Shown: positions 27,005 to 36,885 of the stretch, piece after piece
How positions within the stretch are numbered: position 1 is the first letter of the stretch
Layout: each line of letters opens with the position of its first letter
From: a bacterium
GTDB taxonomy: Bacteria > Cyanobacteriota > Vampirovibrionia > Gastranaerophilales > Gastranaerophilaceae
DNA length: 64,000 bases
Direction of reading: 5' to 3'
Assembly: GCA_017536545.1 (NCBI GenBank)
Contig: JAFXHF010000016.1
Location: 1-64,000, forward strand
The notes under the pieces: generated by a model
Databases searched by the model: none
What the model was told of the DNA's origin: nothing
What the model saw: the letters and a program-made list of their open reading frames with translations, nothing else
Translations under genes and position numbers: made by a program

Positions 27005-27397
27005 ATGAAAATAGCAGTAACATACGATAATGGCGAAGTTTTTCAACATTTTGGTCATGCAGAGCAATTCAAAATTTATCAAGTAGAAGACGGCACAATT
27101 ACATCTTCTGAAGTTGTTTCAACAAATGGTTCTGGGCATAGTGCAATTGCTCAATTCTTAGTTGATAATTCTGTTGACACATTGATTTGTGGCGGTATTG
27201 GTGGCTGTGCTCAAAGAGCTTTAGCAGAAGGCAATATCAAACTTTATGGTGGTGTTGTTGGTAGTGCAGATGAAGCTGTTTCGGCATTGTTATCAAATTC
27301 ACTAGTGTTTGACCCTAATGCGAAATGTTCACATCACGAGCATTCTCATTCTGAAGGTGAACACCATCACGCTTGTGGTGGACATTGTCATCACTAA
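27005..27397 (+). CDS. NifB/NifX-domain protein with a His-rich tail
   Basis: The start is ATG 27005, after GAGGTG. The 130-aa protein is a single dinitrogenase-iron-molybdenum-cofactor-binding domain (MKIAVTYDNGEVFQHFGHAEQFKIY, then a CGGIGGCAQRAL loop). The last 25 residues are a His/Cys-rich tail, suited to binding metal. No nitrogenase genes are present, so a role in Fe-S or metal-cluster trafficking is more likely. It pairs with the TSCPD gene. Confidence 0.88.
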   Translation: MKIAVTYDNGEVFQHFGHAEQFKIYQVEDGTITSSEVVSTNGSGHSAIAQFLVDNSVDTLICGGIGGCAQRALAEGNIKLYGGVVGSADEAVSALLSNSLVFDPNAKCSHHEHSHSEGEHHHACGGHCHH

Positions 27398-27412
27398 TTT
27401 AATAAGAGATTT

Positions 27413-27452
27413 AAAAGGCGGGATTTATAACTAAATCCCGCCTTTTTTTTTT
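27413..27452 (+). terminator. Rho-independent terminator, two-sided
   Basis: AAAAGGCGGGATTTA and TAAATCCCGCC pair over a short loop and are followed by T10. It separates the NifX-like gene from the convergent autotransporter. Confidence 0.9.
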
Positions 27453-27466
27453 TCCTTTTCTTTAAA

Positions 27467-30400
27467 TTATAATCTCCAGTTCATACCACCTTGGAAAATT
27501 ACACCAAGACGTCCAACATTTCTAATGGTTGCTTGACCGTACATATTAAATTTGTCAGAGAATGATCTTGTGAAACCGAAGCCATATTGTAGATATCCAT
27601 TTTTCATTTCTATGTCGGATAATCCAACATTTCCAGCTTCTCCGCCCATTCCTGGGATAAAGTTCCAAGCATAAGCCACTGTTGCGTATGTACTCCAATC
27701 TTCGTGGTCAATTACGAAATTCACTCCAGGAGCAATATTAAAGCCATTCAAGAATCCTGCGGTCATACTCATTTGACCGAAATTACTATGCCAGTTTTGT
27801 TGACCGAATAAGTTATAAGCAAGAGTCAAGTTTGGTTGAACTTTGAAGTGTGATTTAGTTATCCAATCATAAGATGATTTTGTTGCCACACCTAAGAAAT
27901 AGTTGAATGCATCTTCTGAGTATCCTGCAACATCAATATTTGCTCCGTATACACCAACATAAGCAAGTGCTGAGTGCATAGCTTTATCTTTCATAAATGT
28001 TCCCATAAAGCCTGTTTGAGCACCGTTTTGCCACATTCCAACTCTATCATAAGTTTGGCGTCCACCATTGTATGCCAAGTAAGCTGTTGGCATCCAACTC
28101 CAACCATTTTTAAGATCTCTTAGTCCGAAATCTCCACCAACAATGAAGCCCCAAGCGTTATTTCTAACTTTATCTACACCAGCATTAACTCTAAGTGTTT
28201 CCATGTTGCCATAGACTTCAGTCCAAATTTGACCATCACGAAGAGTTCTTTCATAGCTTGCATTTCCGTCAAGAACTGCTGTCTTATTCTTAAACATCTG
28301 ATTGCCATTTGATGCAAAGTGTCTGATGTGTGCACGGTTGAACATTGTGTCATTAAACGCAAGTTGGTTCATATATGATGCTAAGTTAGAAACTTGACCA
28401 CGATATACTTCTGGGTTAAATCTAGCTAAATCGAAAGTATAACTACCATCATTTGCTGATGAAGGATTCAATTTATAGTAACCGATTGGTGTAAACACTT
28501 CTTTATCAGTTGCGGCAAAAGTTACTTCTTTTCCTAAATCATCGGTTTGGAATATTTTGCCCAATCTAATACTTTTATCAATTGGAGCATCATATCCGAA
28601 GATATCTCCACCCAAATTGTAATCTGAAATTCTAATTGTACCTTCTGTGTCGCTTGTTGCAACTCGGATTGAATTTGCAGTAATTGTATCAGTTGATGCC
28701 TGAGCATTGCTTCTTGCGTTGATGTCTATTGCAAAATTCGCAACTCCACCACCATATTCGCCATTATTGATTGTTAAATTATTGATTACACTATTGGTTC
28801 TAACTCTGTTTGCCATATTGATTAAACCAGATGTATCAATATTGATTTGATTTCCACCAGTAACTTGGATTAGTCCTTGCTCCGCAAGATAATTCATAAC
28901 TGATGTGTCATCAATTATAACATTTCCACCTTGATAAGCTGGGCTATTCGTTGAAAATGTTAGTGTAGAACCTTCTTTTAAGCTCAAGTTTCCGCCAGTA
29001 ATTGCACTGTTAGTGTCTGAAAGAACTAATGTTGAATTATTTAAGAATGTGTTACCGCCAGTTTGCACAAATGTACCAACATCTGTTGTAACTTTTGTTA
29101 GGTCATCTGAAATGTATAAATTACCACTTGTAACTTCTATATGACCATTTGTTTTATCATTTTTAGTCAAGTTTACTTCTGTGGTATTGCCGTTTAATTT
29201 AAGTTTTGAACCTGCTTCGATTTCTACAACAGAATCTTTATCCACAACACCGTCTGTTGTTGTGTATGTGCTATTGTTTTTAATTGTGAAATTACTACCT
29301 GTTACGTTTAATGCTGAAGAATTATTTTGACCATTCAATATGCTCAATTTACTTCCTTCAGTGACATTAACTGTTCCGCCTGTGATAGTACTACCTGACT
29401 CATTTAGTGTTAGTGATGAGTTGCCAGAAATGTTTGCGATACCACCAGATTGAACATAAATTCCAGTAGCAGATGTTGTTTTTTCGATACCATTTTTAAG
29501 GTTTAATGTTCCATTTGCAAGTGCTAAATGTCCGTCAAATGTGTCATTAGCTCCATCAAGTGTTACATTTGTATTTTCTCCACTAAGTATGAATGTTGAA
29601 CCACTTGATAAGTTAACTTTTGAAGCTTCGTCAATAGTTCCATTTGTAGTTGTGTATTTACTTCCTGTACATAATGAGAAAGTTCCGCCTGTTGAATTAA
29701 GTTCGGAAGTATTGTCTGAAGCGTTATTAACATTAAGTTCACCAGTAGAAGTGATATTTACTGTTCCACCTGTAATTTTGCTATTTGCATTATCTAATGA
29801 TAATTTTGAATCATCAATGTTAGTAATACCGCCAGTTTGATTAAACTTAGCAGAACTTGTAGTTCTTATGTTTGTTTTATTAGCAACTAAGTTTAATGTT
29901 CCGTTAGAAACTTTGATTTCGCCATCCCAACGGTCATCAGCGTCAATATTTGTAGTACCACCCTTAATGTCTAAAGTACCATTTTGAGTAATATCAATAT
30001 TAGCATTTGTTTCAATTATGCCGTTTTGAATTTCTAGTGTGCCAGTATCAGTTGCTGTACCAATATTAACATTACCGCCTGAAATTGCGTCTTTAGAATT
30101 ATTTAAAACGTTTGTGTTTGTAACTGTTAAATTACCGCCAGTTTGTTTAAATGTGCCTGAAGGATTTTTAGTAATACCTGCAAGATTTAGTGAACCATTT
30201 GCAAGGTTTACACTACCGTCCCAGATATCTGCACTGTCTAGAGTTACGTTGCCACCAGTGATATTGATTGAGCTATCTAAGGCAAGATTAGTTGTTACAT
30301 TTCTATCTATTGCACCTTTGGAAACATTCAAAGTTGCGGCTGCTGAATTAGTTCCAATATTAAGAGTTCCACCACTTAATAAGTCATTTGTATTGTTTAA

Positions 30401-32989
30401 TTCAAAAGTGGTATCACTAATAGTTGTTGTGCCAGCAGTTTGTTTTAAGATTGCATCATTTGATTTTGTAATCCCAATAAGTGCAAGGCTTCCACCTGAT
30501 ACATTTACATTTCCATTCCAAGTATCTTTATTGTCAAGAGTAACATTACCACCTGAGATATTAAGTGTAGCATTTGAGTTTACGTTTGTTGTTGCTCCAG
30601 ATAGAATTGTACCTTGAGATACCCCAACTGTAGTTAAAGTTGTTCCGTTGCCGATATTAAAGGTTCCACCTGATACGTTATCAGATGCGTTATTTAAGTT
30701 AAAACCTGTACCCGTAACTGTTGTAATTCCGTCATTTTGTGCGAAAGTTCCAGTTGCATTTTTAGTTGCATTATCAATAGTTAGAGTTCCACTTGAAACA
30801 TTAACTGCACCATTCCAATTAGTGTAATTTCCTAGTGCAACTGTGCCCCCTGAAACATTTAATGCTCCTAAATTGTTGATTTCAACTGTTGTATTTCCAC
30901 CGATAGAACCTTTTGAAACATTTAGGCTTGAGTTTTCTGTTCCATTTCCGATTTTTAATGTTCCGCCAGTTATACTATCAGATGCATTATTCAAATCAAG
31001 GCCTGTTTTTGTAACTGTTGTTGTTCCACTAGTTTGTGTAAAAATACCACCCTTATTTGTAATTCCAACAAGAGCCAAGCTTCCGCCATTAACGTTGATA
31101 TTTCCACTCCATGTATCGGTGTTATCAAATGCAACTGAACCACCTGAAATATTCATAGCAGTACTTTTGTTTAGTTTTACTGTTGCTCCACTACCAATCG
31201 ATCCATCTGAAACATTTATGGTTGTTCCATTTTTGATATCAAGTGTTCCACCAGAAATATTATCGGCAGAATTGTTGAGATTAAATTGAACCGCTTGTAT
31301 TGAAGTATAACCACCTGATTGAGTGAATTTTGCATTTGTTTTTTTATCTAAGTTGTTTATTGATAATGTTCCGTCTGTAATGTTTAAATCACCGTTCCAA
31401 GTGTCGCCACTATCAAGTTCAACTTCTCCACCTGTAACACTTAATTTTCCGTTTCTGTTAATATTAACAGTTGCTGCGGATTCGATATATCCTTGAGAAA
31501 CACTTACTTCAGTGTTGGTAGTTTTGTTTCCAACATTAAATACACCACCAGAGATAATATCATCGCCGTTATCTAGGTCAAAACCAGATCCTACAACAGT
31601 TGTTTTACCGCCAGTTTGAGTAAAGTTTGCAGTTAAGTCTTTTGAAACATTGTTAAGAGTTAGTTCACCACTAGAAACATTAATTGTTCCGTCCCAATCA
31701 GAAGTTGAATCAAGGTCAACAAATCCACCATTAACATTTAATGTTGAACGATTGTTAATATCTACTGCAGTATTGGTAATTGCACCTTTTGATACGGACA
31801 TTTTTGAAGAAGTAATGCCATTACCAATTGTTAGATTTCCACCTGTAATATAGTCGCTTTCATTGTTCAAATCAAAAGTATTACCAGTTATTGTGGTTGT
31901 ACCATTTGTTTGTGTAAATGTTGTGTTATTTGATTTTGTAATTCCAACAAGAGCAAGACTACCTGAAGAAACATTTAAGTTTCCTTTTAGGGTATCATCA
32001 GCATCAAGGGTAACGTTACCACCTGAAACGTTAAGGGTACTTTTTTCTGTTAAATTAACTGTTGAATTTGTTGTAATAGTTCCGCTTGATACGTTTAATT
32101 TTGAAGTTGTTGTACCATTTCCAACATTTAATATTCCACCATCGATATTGTCGGAGGTTTTGTTCAAATCAAATTTGGTTCCAATAACGTTAACAGTACC
32201 ATCAGTTTGAGTCAAAGAACCTGTTTTTTGAGTATTATTGATATTAAGAGTTCCTCCTGTCATATCGATAATACCATTCCAAGTGTCAGTTGAATCTAGG
32301 TTGATTTCTCCGGCAGAAAAATCTATATCCCCATCAGCTGTAAGGTTTATGGTTGCATCTTGTGAGATTGTACCTTTACTCATTGTTATAGTTGTAGAGT
32401 TGCCAGTTGTACCAATATTTAAGGTTCCTCCACTGACTTCATCAAGAGAATTGTTAAAGCTAAGATTTCCAGTAACTGTTGAGGTTCCGCCAACTTGGAT
32501 AAAAGATCCGTCAACGCTTTTGTTTACGTTATTAAGAGTTAATGTGCCATTTTCAAGGCCAACAATACCCTCCCAAGTATCTGTAGAGTCTAATGTTGCA
32601 TTTCCTCCCATAACAGCAAGAATTGAGCTCGAAGAAATATTTGTATTTACCGCATTTGCGATTGAGCTTCCACTATTAATTGAAAGAGTTCCGCCATTTA
32701 GGTTTAATGTTCCACTACTAGCTGTTATTGTATCATTTATAATTGAGGCAGTGTAACCGGATACATCTAGAGTTCCACCATTAAGATTTATTTCGATTGA
32801 ATCTGTGTCTCCAAGTTTCCAAGTCTGAGTAATGCCACCTAGATCACTAAATTCGAATACCCCAGCAGTAGCTGTGGCTGATTTTCCCGAAGGGATATCT
32901 ACAGTTGCTGGATAAGCAGAAATTCCTGTATTACTTACTATCGCAATACAGGCCGCAACAGCCATAAATCTCTTCATTTTTCTATTCAT
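27467..32989 (-). CDS. Large autotransporter with a repeat-built passenger (1840 aa)
   Basis: There is a signal peptide (about 1-25: basic, then AVAACIAIVSNTGISA). The passenger, about residues 30-1450, is made of roughly a dozen degenerate 97-99-residue repeats rich in Gly, Thr, Ser and Asn. Each holds SGGxLNIGNG, LNVSGGNVTLD, DxWxG and FTQTxGTTTV phrases, typical of a right-handed beta-helix. The last ~270 residues are an autotransporter barrel (WTEVYGN, GFIVGGDFGL, LAYNGGRQ, ending NWRL). It would be displayed on the cell surface, likely in adhesion. The long antisense frames over it arise from its biased codons and are not genes. Confidence 0.93.
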   Translation of the reverse strand: MNRKMKRFMAVAACIAIVSNTGISAYPATVDIPSGKSATATAGVFEFSDLGGITQTWKLGDTDSIEINLNGGTLDVSGYTASIINDTITASSGTLNLNGGTLSINSGSSIANAVNTNISSSSILAVMGGNATLDSTDTWEGIVGLENGTLTLNNVNKSVDGSFIQVGGTSTVTGNLSFNNSLDEVSGGTLNIGTTGNSTTITMSKGTISQDATINLTADGDIDFSAGEINLDSTDTWNGIIDMTGGTLNINNTQKTGSLTQTDGTVNVIGTKFDLNKTSDNIDGGILNVGNGTTTSKLNVSSGTITTNSTVNLTEKSTLNVSGGNVTLDADDTLKGNLNVSSGSLALVGITKSNNTTFTQTNGTTTITGNTFDLNNESDYITGGNLTIGNGITSSKMSVSKGAITNTAVDINNRSTLNVNGGFVDLDSTSDWDGTINVSSGELTLNNVSKDLTANFTQTGGKTTVVGSGFDLDNGDDIISGGVFNVGNKTTNTEVSVSQGYIESAATVNINRNGKLSVTGGEVELDSGDTWNGDLNITDGTLSINNLDKKTNAKFTQSGGYTSIQAVQFNLNNSADNISGGTLDIKNGTTINVSDGSIGSGATVKLNKSTAMNISGGSVAFDNTDTWSGNINVNGGSLALVGITNKGGIFTQTSGTTTVTKTGLDLNNASDSITGGTLKIGNGTENSSLNVSKGSIGGNTTVEINNLGALNVSGGTVALGNYTNWNGAVNVSSGTLTIDNATKNATGTFAQNDGITTVTGTGFNLNNASDNVSGGTFNIGNGTTLTTVGVSQGTILSGATTNVNSNATLNISGGNVTLDNKDTWNGNVNVSGGSLALIGITKSNDAILKQTAGTTTISDTTFELNNTNDLLSGGTLNIGTNSAAATLNVSKGAIDRNVTTNLALDSSINITGGNVTLDSADIWDGSVNLANGSLNLAGITKNPSGTFKQTGGNLTVTNTNVLNNSKDAISGGNVNIGTATDTGTLEIQNGIIETNANIDITQNGTLDIKGGTTNIDADDRWDGEIKVSNGTLNLVANKTNIRTTSSAKFNQTGGITNIDDSKLSLDNANSKITGGTVNITSTGELNVNNASDNTSELNSTGGTFSLCTGSKYTTTNGTIDEASKVNLSSGSTFILSGENTNVTLDGANDTFDGHLALANGTLNLKNGIEKTTSATGIYVQSGGIANISGNSSLTLNESGSTITGGTVNVTEGSKLSILNGQNNSSALNVTGSNFTIKNNSTYTTTDGVVDKDSVVEIEAGSKLKLNGNTTEVNLTKNDKTNGHIEVTSGNLYISDDLTKVTTDVGTFVQTGGNTFLNNSTLVLSDTNSAITGGNLSLKEGSTLTFSTNSPAYQGGNVIIDDTSVMNYLAEQGLIQVTGGNQINIDTSGLINMANRVRTNSVINNLTINNGEYGGGVANFAIDINARSNAQASTDTITANSIRVATSDTEGTIRISDYNLGGDIFGYDAPIDKSIRLGKIFQTDDLGKEVTFAATDKEVFTPIGYYKLNPSSANDGSYTFDLARFNPEVYRGQVSNLASYMNQLAFNDTMFNRAHIRHFASNGNQMFKNKTAVLDGNASYERTLRDGQIWTEVYGNMETLRVNAGVDKVRNNAWGFIVGGDFGLRDLKNGWSWMPTAYLAYNGGRQTYDRVGMWQNGAQTGFMGTFMKDKAMHSALAYVGVYGANIDVAGYSEDAFNYFLGVATKSSYDWITKSHFKVQPNLTLAYNLFGQQNWHSNFGQMSMTAGFLNGFNIAPGVNFVIDHEDWSTYATVAYAWNFIPGMGGEAGNVGLSDIEMKNGYLQYGFGFTRSFSDKFNMYGQATIRNVGRLGVIFQGGMNWRL
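28700..32600 (-). repeat. Tandem ~290-base coding repeats in the autotransporter passenger
   Basis: Degenerate units of about 97-99 codons recur end to end. In the first listed unit the order is GGxLNVGNG, SKLNVSSGTI, STLNVSGGNVTLD, KGNLNVSSGSLALVGITK, FTQTNGTTTITG, FDLNN. At least eight clear units and about four more diverged ones are visible. The limits are approximate. Confidence 0.8.
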
Positions 32990-33084
32990 TAATTTCTAAT
33001 CGATTATTGTTCTAAGATACGTATCCAACATTCATTGTAATATGTTTCTTAGAAAGTTCAAGAAATTAACATTTTATAACAATT

Positions 33085-33969
33085 TTAAACGATAATCTTA
33101 TTTCTAAAATTTTCTTGTTGAACGATGCTGATTAATCTATTTAAGAATGCTTTGTATCTAGCTCTTACAGCTTCGCCTGAAAGAACAATATCAGCTTCTT
33201 CTTTGCAAGGTCTGATATAGATTTCGGCCTTATCAGATGCATTTTTATAAATTCCTTTTGCAGATTCTCCTAAGCCTCTTTCTTCAGCACGAACAAAGAA
33301 TCTATCTTTTTGAACATTTGCTCTAACATCAACGTAGATTTTAAATTCAAATGCATCTTTTATTTTTTCTGTTAATGTGAATAAACCTTCTGAGATAATG
33401 ATTTTTGAAGGATTTGCCAATGTATGATTGTCATGGCGAATTGCAGTCCCCGACATATCGTATTTTGGTAAGTATACTGATTTGCCGTTTAAAAGTTCCT
33501 TAATGTGTTCGCTCATAAGTTCTAGTTCTAGTGCTTGAGGAACGTCTAAGTCATAATTTTTTGCAAATTCTGCGAAGCTTCCTGCGGCTTTAACCATATC
33601 AGAACGGTCATAGTAATAATCATCTGTGTTTACACGAGTAATAACATCTTCAATCTCGAATTCAGTTGCAAAAGATTTAATTGTATCGATGATATCAAGT
33701 GTGATGGTAGATTTTCCACTTGCGGTTTCTCCTGCGATACCGATTGATGCTGGACGAGAAATGTGTCCTGATAAATATTTTGCCAATTTTGATAAAATTG
33801 CTGGCTTATAGCTTACAAGTACCGAACCTTCTGATTTTAGTTCTTCATCAAAAATCTTTTTTAATCTCTCTTCAACAGACTGAACTCTGTTATACGGGGT
33901 TGAAACATACATTTTCTTAGTATTTAATGCAGTTTCTTCTTTTGTTTTGTGAAGTATATATTCTACCAT
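33085..33969 (-). CDS. P-loop kinase, uridine kinase / phosphoribulokinase-like
   Basis: The 294-aa protein has a Walker A GETASGKST (about residues 79-87), then NTDDYYYDRSDM, YDLDVPQALE and KYDMSG. This is the order seen in uridine kinases (S-x-D-x-F-Y, NFDHPxAxD). An N-terminal extension of about 70 residues is not part of that family. It probably phosphorylates a nucleoside or similar small molecule; the substrate is uncertain. AAGGTGAG supports ATG 33969. A perfect palindrome (34002-34023) lies just upstream. Confidence 0.82.
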   Translation of the reverse strand: MVEYILHKTKEETALNTKKMYVSTPYNRVQSVEERLKKIFDEELKSEGSVLVSYKPAILSKLAKYLSGHISRPASIGIAGETASGKSTITLDIIDTIKSFATEFEIEDVITRVNTDDYYYDRSDMVKAAGSFAEFAKNYDLDVPQALELELMSEHIKELLNGKSVYLPKYDMSGTAIRHDNHTLANPSKIIISEGLFTLTEKIKDAFEFKIYVDVRANVQKDRFFVRAEERGLGESAKGIYKNASDKAEIYIRPCKEEADIVLSGEAVRARYKAFLNRLISIVQQENFRNKIIV

Positions 33970-34001
33970 TACTCACCTTTTTAAAAATCTATTACTACAT
34001 G

Positions 34002-34023
34002 TATAGTCTTTTTCATGACTATA
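34002..34023. promoter_or_regulatory. 7-bp perfect inverted repeat upstream of the kinase gene
   Basis: TATAGTC (34002-34008) and GACTATA (34017-34023) flank 8 bases, about 33 bases before the ATG at 33969. It may be an operator or overlap the promoter. Confidence 0.45.
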
Positions 34024-34103
34024 CCAAAAGTAAGTTCAAAAAAAAATATTTTTTGTCAAAATATTAACTTTGGTAAATATAATTTAACATTTATTTTTTT
34101 TAG

Positions 34104-34132
34104 GGCAATTTTTAAGAGTGATAAACCTTTAT
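34104..34132 (+). promoter_or_regulatory. GCAA-N19-TTTAT two-box promoter-like element
   Basis: GGCAA (34104-34108) and TTTAT (34128-34132) are 19 bases apart, 31 bases before the ATG of the calpain-like gene. Confidence 0.55.
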
Positions 34133-34163
34133 TAAAGCATAGGGGAAATAGGAGAAATATTTA

Positions 34164-35507
34164 ATGGGTCTAGAAAGTTTGAATTCAATAAGTGCATATA
34201 ATACAACTAGTTATGCTAACAATACTAATGGAAAAAGAAGAACTATTCCAAATATAAAAGATGAAGTTTTATATGTTGTTGTTCGTGATCCAGAAACTGG
34301 AAAAACATATAAAATGACTTATGAACAGTATGTTAAATATTTACATGATAGATTTGTAAAAAATAAACCTCAAGATAAAAAAGAAAATTCATATGAACTT
34401 GGTTCTGAAAAAAATGGTGTTCGAACTATTGATGTTGAAAATGTTACAGAATCAACTAAAGCTGGTTCATCAGCACCAAAGGATTATGCTGCTAATCCGG
34501 AAAAATATCAAGAATATAAAAATAACATTGAAGAAGAAAATGGTTTGATTGATAAATTTGCTCAAGGTAAACGTGGTGATTGTTATCTATTAGCATCAAT
34601 CGAAGCAATTAAAAACACAAAAGAAGGTCAAGAAATTTTGCAGAAAAACGTTCAGGAAAATTCTGACGGTTCATATACTATAACTTTACCTGGTGCCGTT
34701 GTTGTTAGAAATCACTATATTGAGATTGGTGAAGAAGACAAATGTGCAATTACAGGTCGTTATACAATTACAAAGGCTGCTATTGAAAAAGCAAAAGAAC
34801 AATCAGGCAGAGCGTATGCTTTTGGTGATATCAATGTAATTTTATTGGAATTAGCAATGGAAGCATTTAGAGCGGAAGTTGCACAAACTAATAAAGCTCT
34901 TGGTCAAAAAAGTGAAAGATATATTGCTGGTTTAATTGGTCCATGCTATAAAAACGACCCATTAAGTGGCGGAGAAATGTATGATGCTATTTTCATGTTG
35001 ACAGGGCAAAAATCTGATATTTACGATGGCGGAAGAAGAAAAAAGGAAACTTGTAAATTATATAAACCTGGTGAATATGGTTATGTTGGAGAAAATTCAA
35101 CAAAGCTTTCAAAAGGTAATATTGGTAAAAACTCAGATTTAGTTGAAGTAAATCAGGTTTATGATAAAGATTCAGATTTGCAAAAGTTACTTGACAAGTA
35201 TGCTGGCAAAGAAGATCAATTCTGTATCACGGTTGGATTTATGGTGGCTGTGGATGGTCCAGATGGTACAACTAAAGCTGGTGGTGGTCATGCTTTAACG
35301 GTAACAAAGATTACTGACAAGTACGTAGAAGTTGTAAACCCTTGGAATACAGCTAGAAAAGAACGAATCCCTCGTGGTGATTTTGAAAAAATGGCTTGTG
35401 CTTTAACAGTAACAGAAATGAGCAAAGATAAAGTAGATAAGTACTACGAAGAAAAAGTGGATAATAAACAAGAAAAGAAAAATGTTTTTAGTTGGTTGTT
35501 TAAGTAA
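34164..35507 (+). CDS. Calpain-like (C2) cysteine protease
   Basis: The 447-aa protein has a polar Ser/Asn/Tyr-rich N-terminus (1-30), then from about residue 125 a calpain protease core. FAQGKRGDCYLLASIEA carries Q134 and catalytic C140; GGGHALTV carries H376; NPWN carries N392. This is the Q/C/H/N set of the family in the correct order. The C-terminus is Lys/Glu-rich. Bacterial calpains are intracellular or secreted; no classical signal is present. GGAG precedes the ATG and the GCAA-N19-TTTAT element stands upstream. The substrate is unknown. Confidence 0.88.
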   Translation: MGLESLNSISAYNTTSYANNTNGKRRTIPNIKDEVLYVVVRDPETGKTYKMTYEQYVKYLHDRFVKNKPQDKKENSYELGSEKNGVRTIDVENVTESTKAGSSAPKDYAANPEKYQEYKNNIEEENGLIDKFAQGKRGDCYLLASIEAIKNTKEGQEILQKNVQENSDGSYTITLPGAVVVRNHYIEIGEEDKCAITGRYTITKAAIEKAKEQSGRAYAFGDINVILLELAMEAFRAEVAQTNKALGQKSERYIAGLIGPCYKNDPLSGGEMYDAIFMLTGQKSDIYDGGRRKKETCKLYKPGEYGYVGENSTKLSKGNIGKNSDLVEVNQVYDKDSDLQKLLDKYAGKEDQFCITVGFMVAVDGPDGTTKAGGGHALTVTKITDKYVEVVNPWNTARKERIPRGDFEKMACALTVTEMSKDKVDKYYEEKVDNKQEKKNVFSWLFK

Positions 35508-35550
35508 TTCCTTAATTGTTGTCCTCGAATTTTATTTCAAAATTGTAAAA

Positions 35551-35584
35551 AGACCTCTGATAATTTATTTTATCAGGGGTTTTA
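35551..35584 (+). terminator. Probable terminator of the calpain-like gene
   Basis: ACCTCTGATAA and TTATCAGGGGT pair (one G-T) around six bases, followed by TTT. Confidence 0.65.
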
Positions 35585-35630
35585 TGTTATAATCTTTTCA
35601 ACGAGTGAGAATTAAGTAGGGAGATAAGTT

Positions 35631-36806
35631 ATGAATATAAATACAAATTATCAAAATATTTCTGATAGTTATCTGTTCTCGACTATCAATAAAAAAGTGA
35701 GAGAATTTGCCGAAAATAATCCTGACAAAAAGATTATTAGATTAGGTATTGGCGATGTTACTCTACCACTTTGTAAAGTAGTTGTAGAAGCGTTAAAAAA
35801 TGCATCAGATGAGATGGGTGTAAAGGAAACTTTTAGAGGATATGGCCCTGAACAAGGTTATGAATTTTTAAAATCTAAAGTTCAAGCATATTACACAGAA
35901 AATGGTGTAAATCTTGATGGTGATGAAATATTTATTTCTGATGGTGCAAAATCTGATTTGGGTAATATTTTAGACTTGTTTGCGGTTGATAACACAGTTC
36001 TAGTTCCAGACCCTGTTTATCCTGTTTATGTGGATACAAACACAATGGCTGGAAGAAAAATTGTTTATATCGATGCTAATGCTGAAAATGATTTCTTACC
36101 ACTTCCTGATAAATCTGTAAAAGCAGATATCATTTACTTGTGTTCTCCAAATAACCCAACAGGTGCGGTTTATAACAAAGAACAATTGAAAGCATGGGTT
36201 GATTATGCAAACGAAAATAATGCAGTTATTCTTTTTGACTCAGCTTATGAATGCTTTATTTCTGATAAAGATTTACCAAGAACAATTTTCGAAATCGAAG
36301 GTGCAAAATCTTGTGCAATTGAATTTTGTTCACTATCTAAAATGGCAGGATTTACTGGTACAAGATGTGGTTGGACAGTTGTTCCAAAAGCATTGGCAGA
36401 TGGAGTTTTGAATAAAATGTGGTTACGCCGTCAAACTACAAAATACAACGGTGTTCCATATGTAATTCAACGTGGTGCTGAGGCTGTATTTACTGAAGCT
36501 GGTAGAAAAGAAATTGCTGAAAATCTAAATTACTACAAAGAAAATGCAAAACTTATTGCTGAAGTTCTTAAAAAACATAATATTTGGTATATTGGTGGAG
36601 AACACTCTCCATATTTATGGTTAAAATGTCCAAATGGTATGACTTCTTGGGAATTCTTCGATTACTTATTAGAAAATGTTCAAATCGTAGGAACTCCAGG
36701 TTCAGGATTTGGTAAAAACGGAGAAGGTTATTTCCGTTTAACATCTTTTGGAAGCCGAGAAAATACATTAGAAGCAGTTAAAAGATTAGATGAATTTTTA
36801 AAATAG
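35631..36806 (+). CDS. dapL: LL-diaminopimelate aminotransferase
   Basis: DapL makes LL-diaminopimelate from tetrahydrodipicolinate in one step, the route used by plants, Cyanobacteria and Chlamydiae for lysine and peptidoglycan. Class I/II aminotransferase motifs are present: RLGIGDVTLPL, FRGYGPEQGY, SPNNPTGAV, and the PLP lysine in SLSKMAGFTGTRCGW. The length of 391 aa is normal. AGGGAG lies before the ATG. The pathway choice supports a cyanobacterial-side organism. Confidence 0.95.
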   Translation: MNINTNYQNISDSYLFSTINKKVREFAENNPDKKIIRLGIGDVTLPLCKVVVEALKNASDEMGVKETFRGYGPEQGYEFLKSKVQAYYTENGVNLDGDEIFISDGAKSDLGNILDLFAVDNTVLVPDPVYPVYVDTNTMAGRKIVYIDANAENDFLPLPDKSVKADIIYLCSPNNPTGAVYNKEQLKAWVDYANENNAVILFDSAYECFISDKDLPRTIFEIEGAKSCAIEFCSLSKMAGFTGTRCGWTVVPKALADGVLNKMWLRRQTTKYNGVPYVIQRGAEAVFTEAGRKEIAENLNYYKENAKLIAEVLKKHNIWYIGGEHSPYLWLKCPNGMTSWEFFDYLLENVQIVGTPGSGFGKNGEGYFRLTSFGSRENTLEAVKRLDEFLK

Positions 36807-36807
36807 T

Positions 36808-36836
36808 TAAAAGCGGGATTAAATCCCGCTTTTTTT
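36808..36836 (+). terminator. Rho-independent terminator of dapL
   Basis: AAAGCGGGATT and AATCCCGCTTT pair, followed by a T7 run. Confidence 0.9.
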
Positions 36837-36838
36837 AT

Positions 36839-36867
36839 AGCAATTAATTTATTCTTTTGGTTTTTAT
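36839..36867 (+). promoter_or_regulatory. GCAA-N19-TTTAT two-box promoter-like element
   Basis: AGCAA (36839-36843) and TTTAT (36863-36867, continuing ATAG) are 19 bases apart, 18 bases before the ATG at 36886. Confidence 0.55.
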
Positions 36868-36885
36868 ATAGAAGTAGGAGAAAAT

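Noticed and set aside
28700-32600. Tandem repeats as a CRISPR array or non-coding satellite
   Set aside because: The ~290-base units are degenerate and all in one open frame with no spacer pattern, so they are coding repeats.
29541-32756. Long open frames on the plus strand across the autotransporter
   Set aside because: They follow the codon pattern of the repeated passenger on the minus strand, lack start sites, and translate to repeated Val/Pro/Ser-rich peptides. They are shadows of the repeats.
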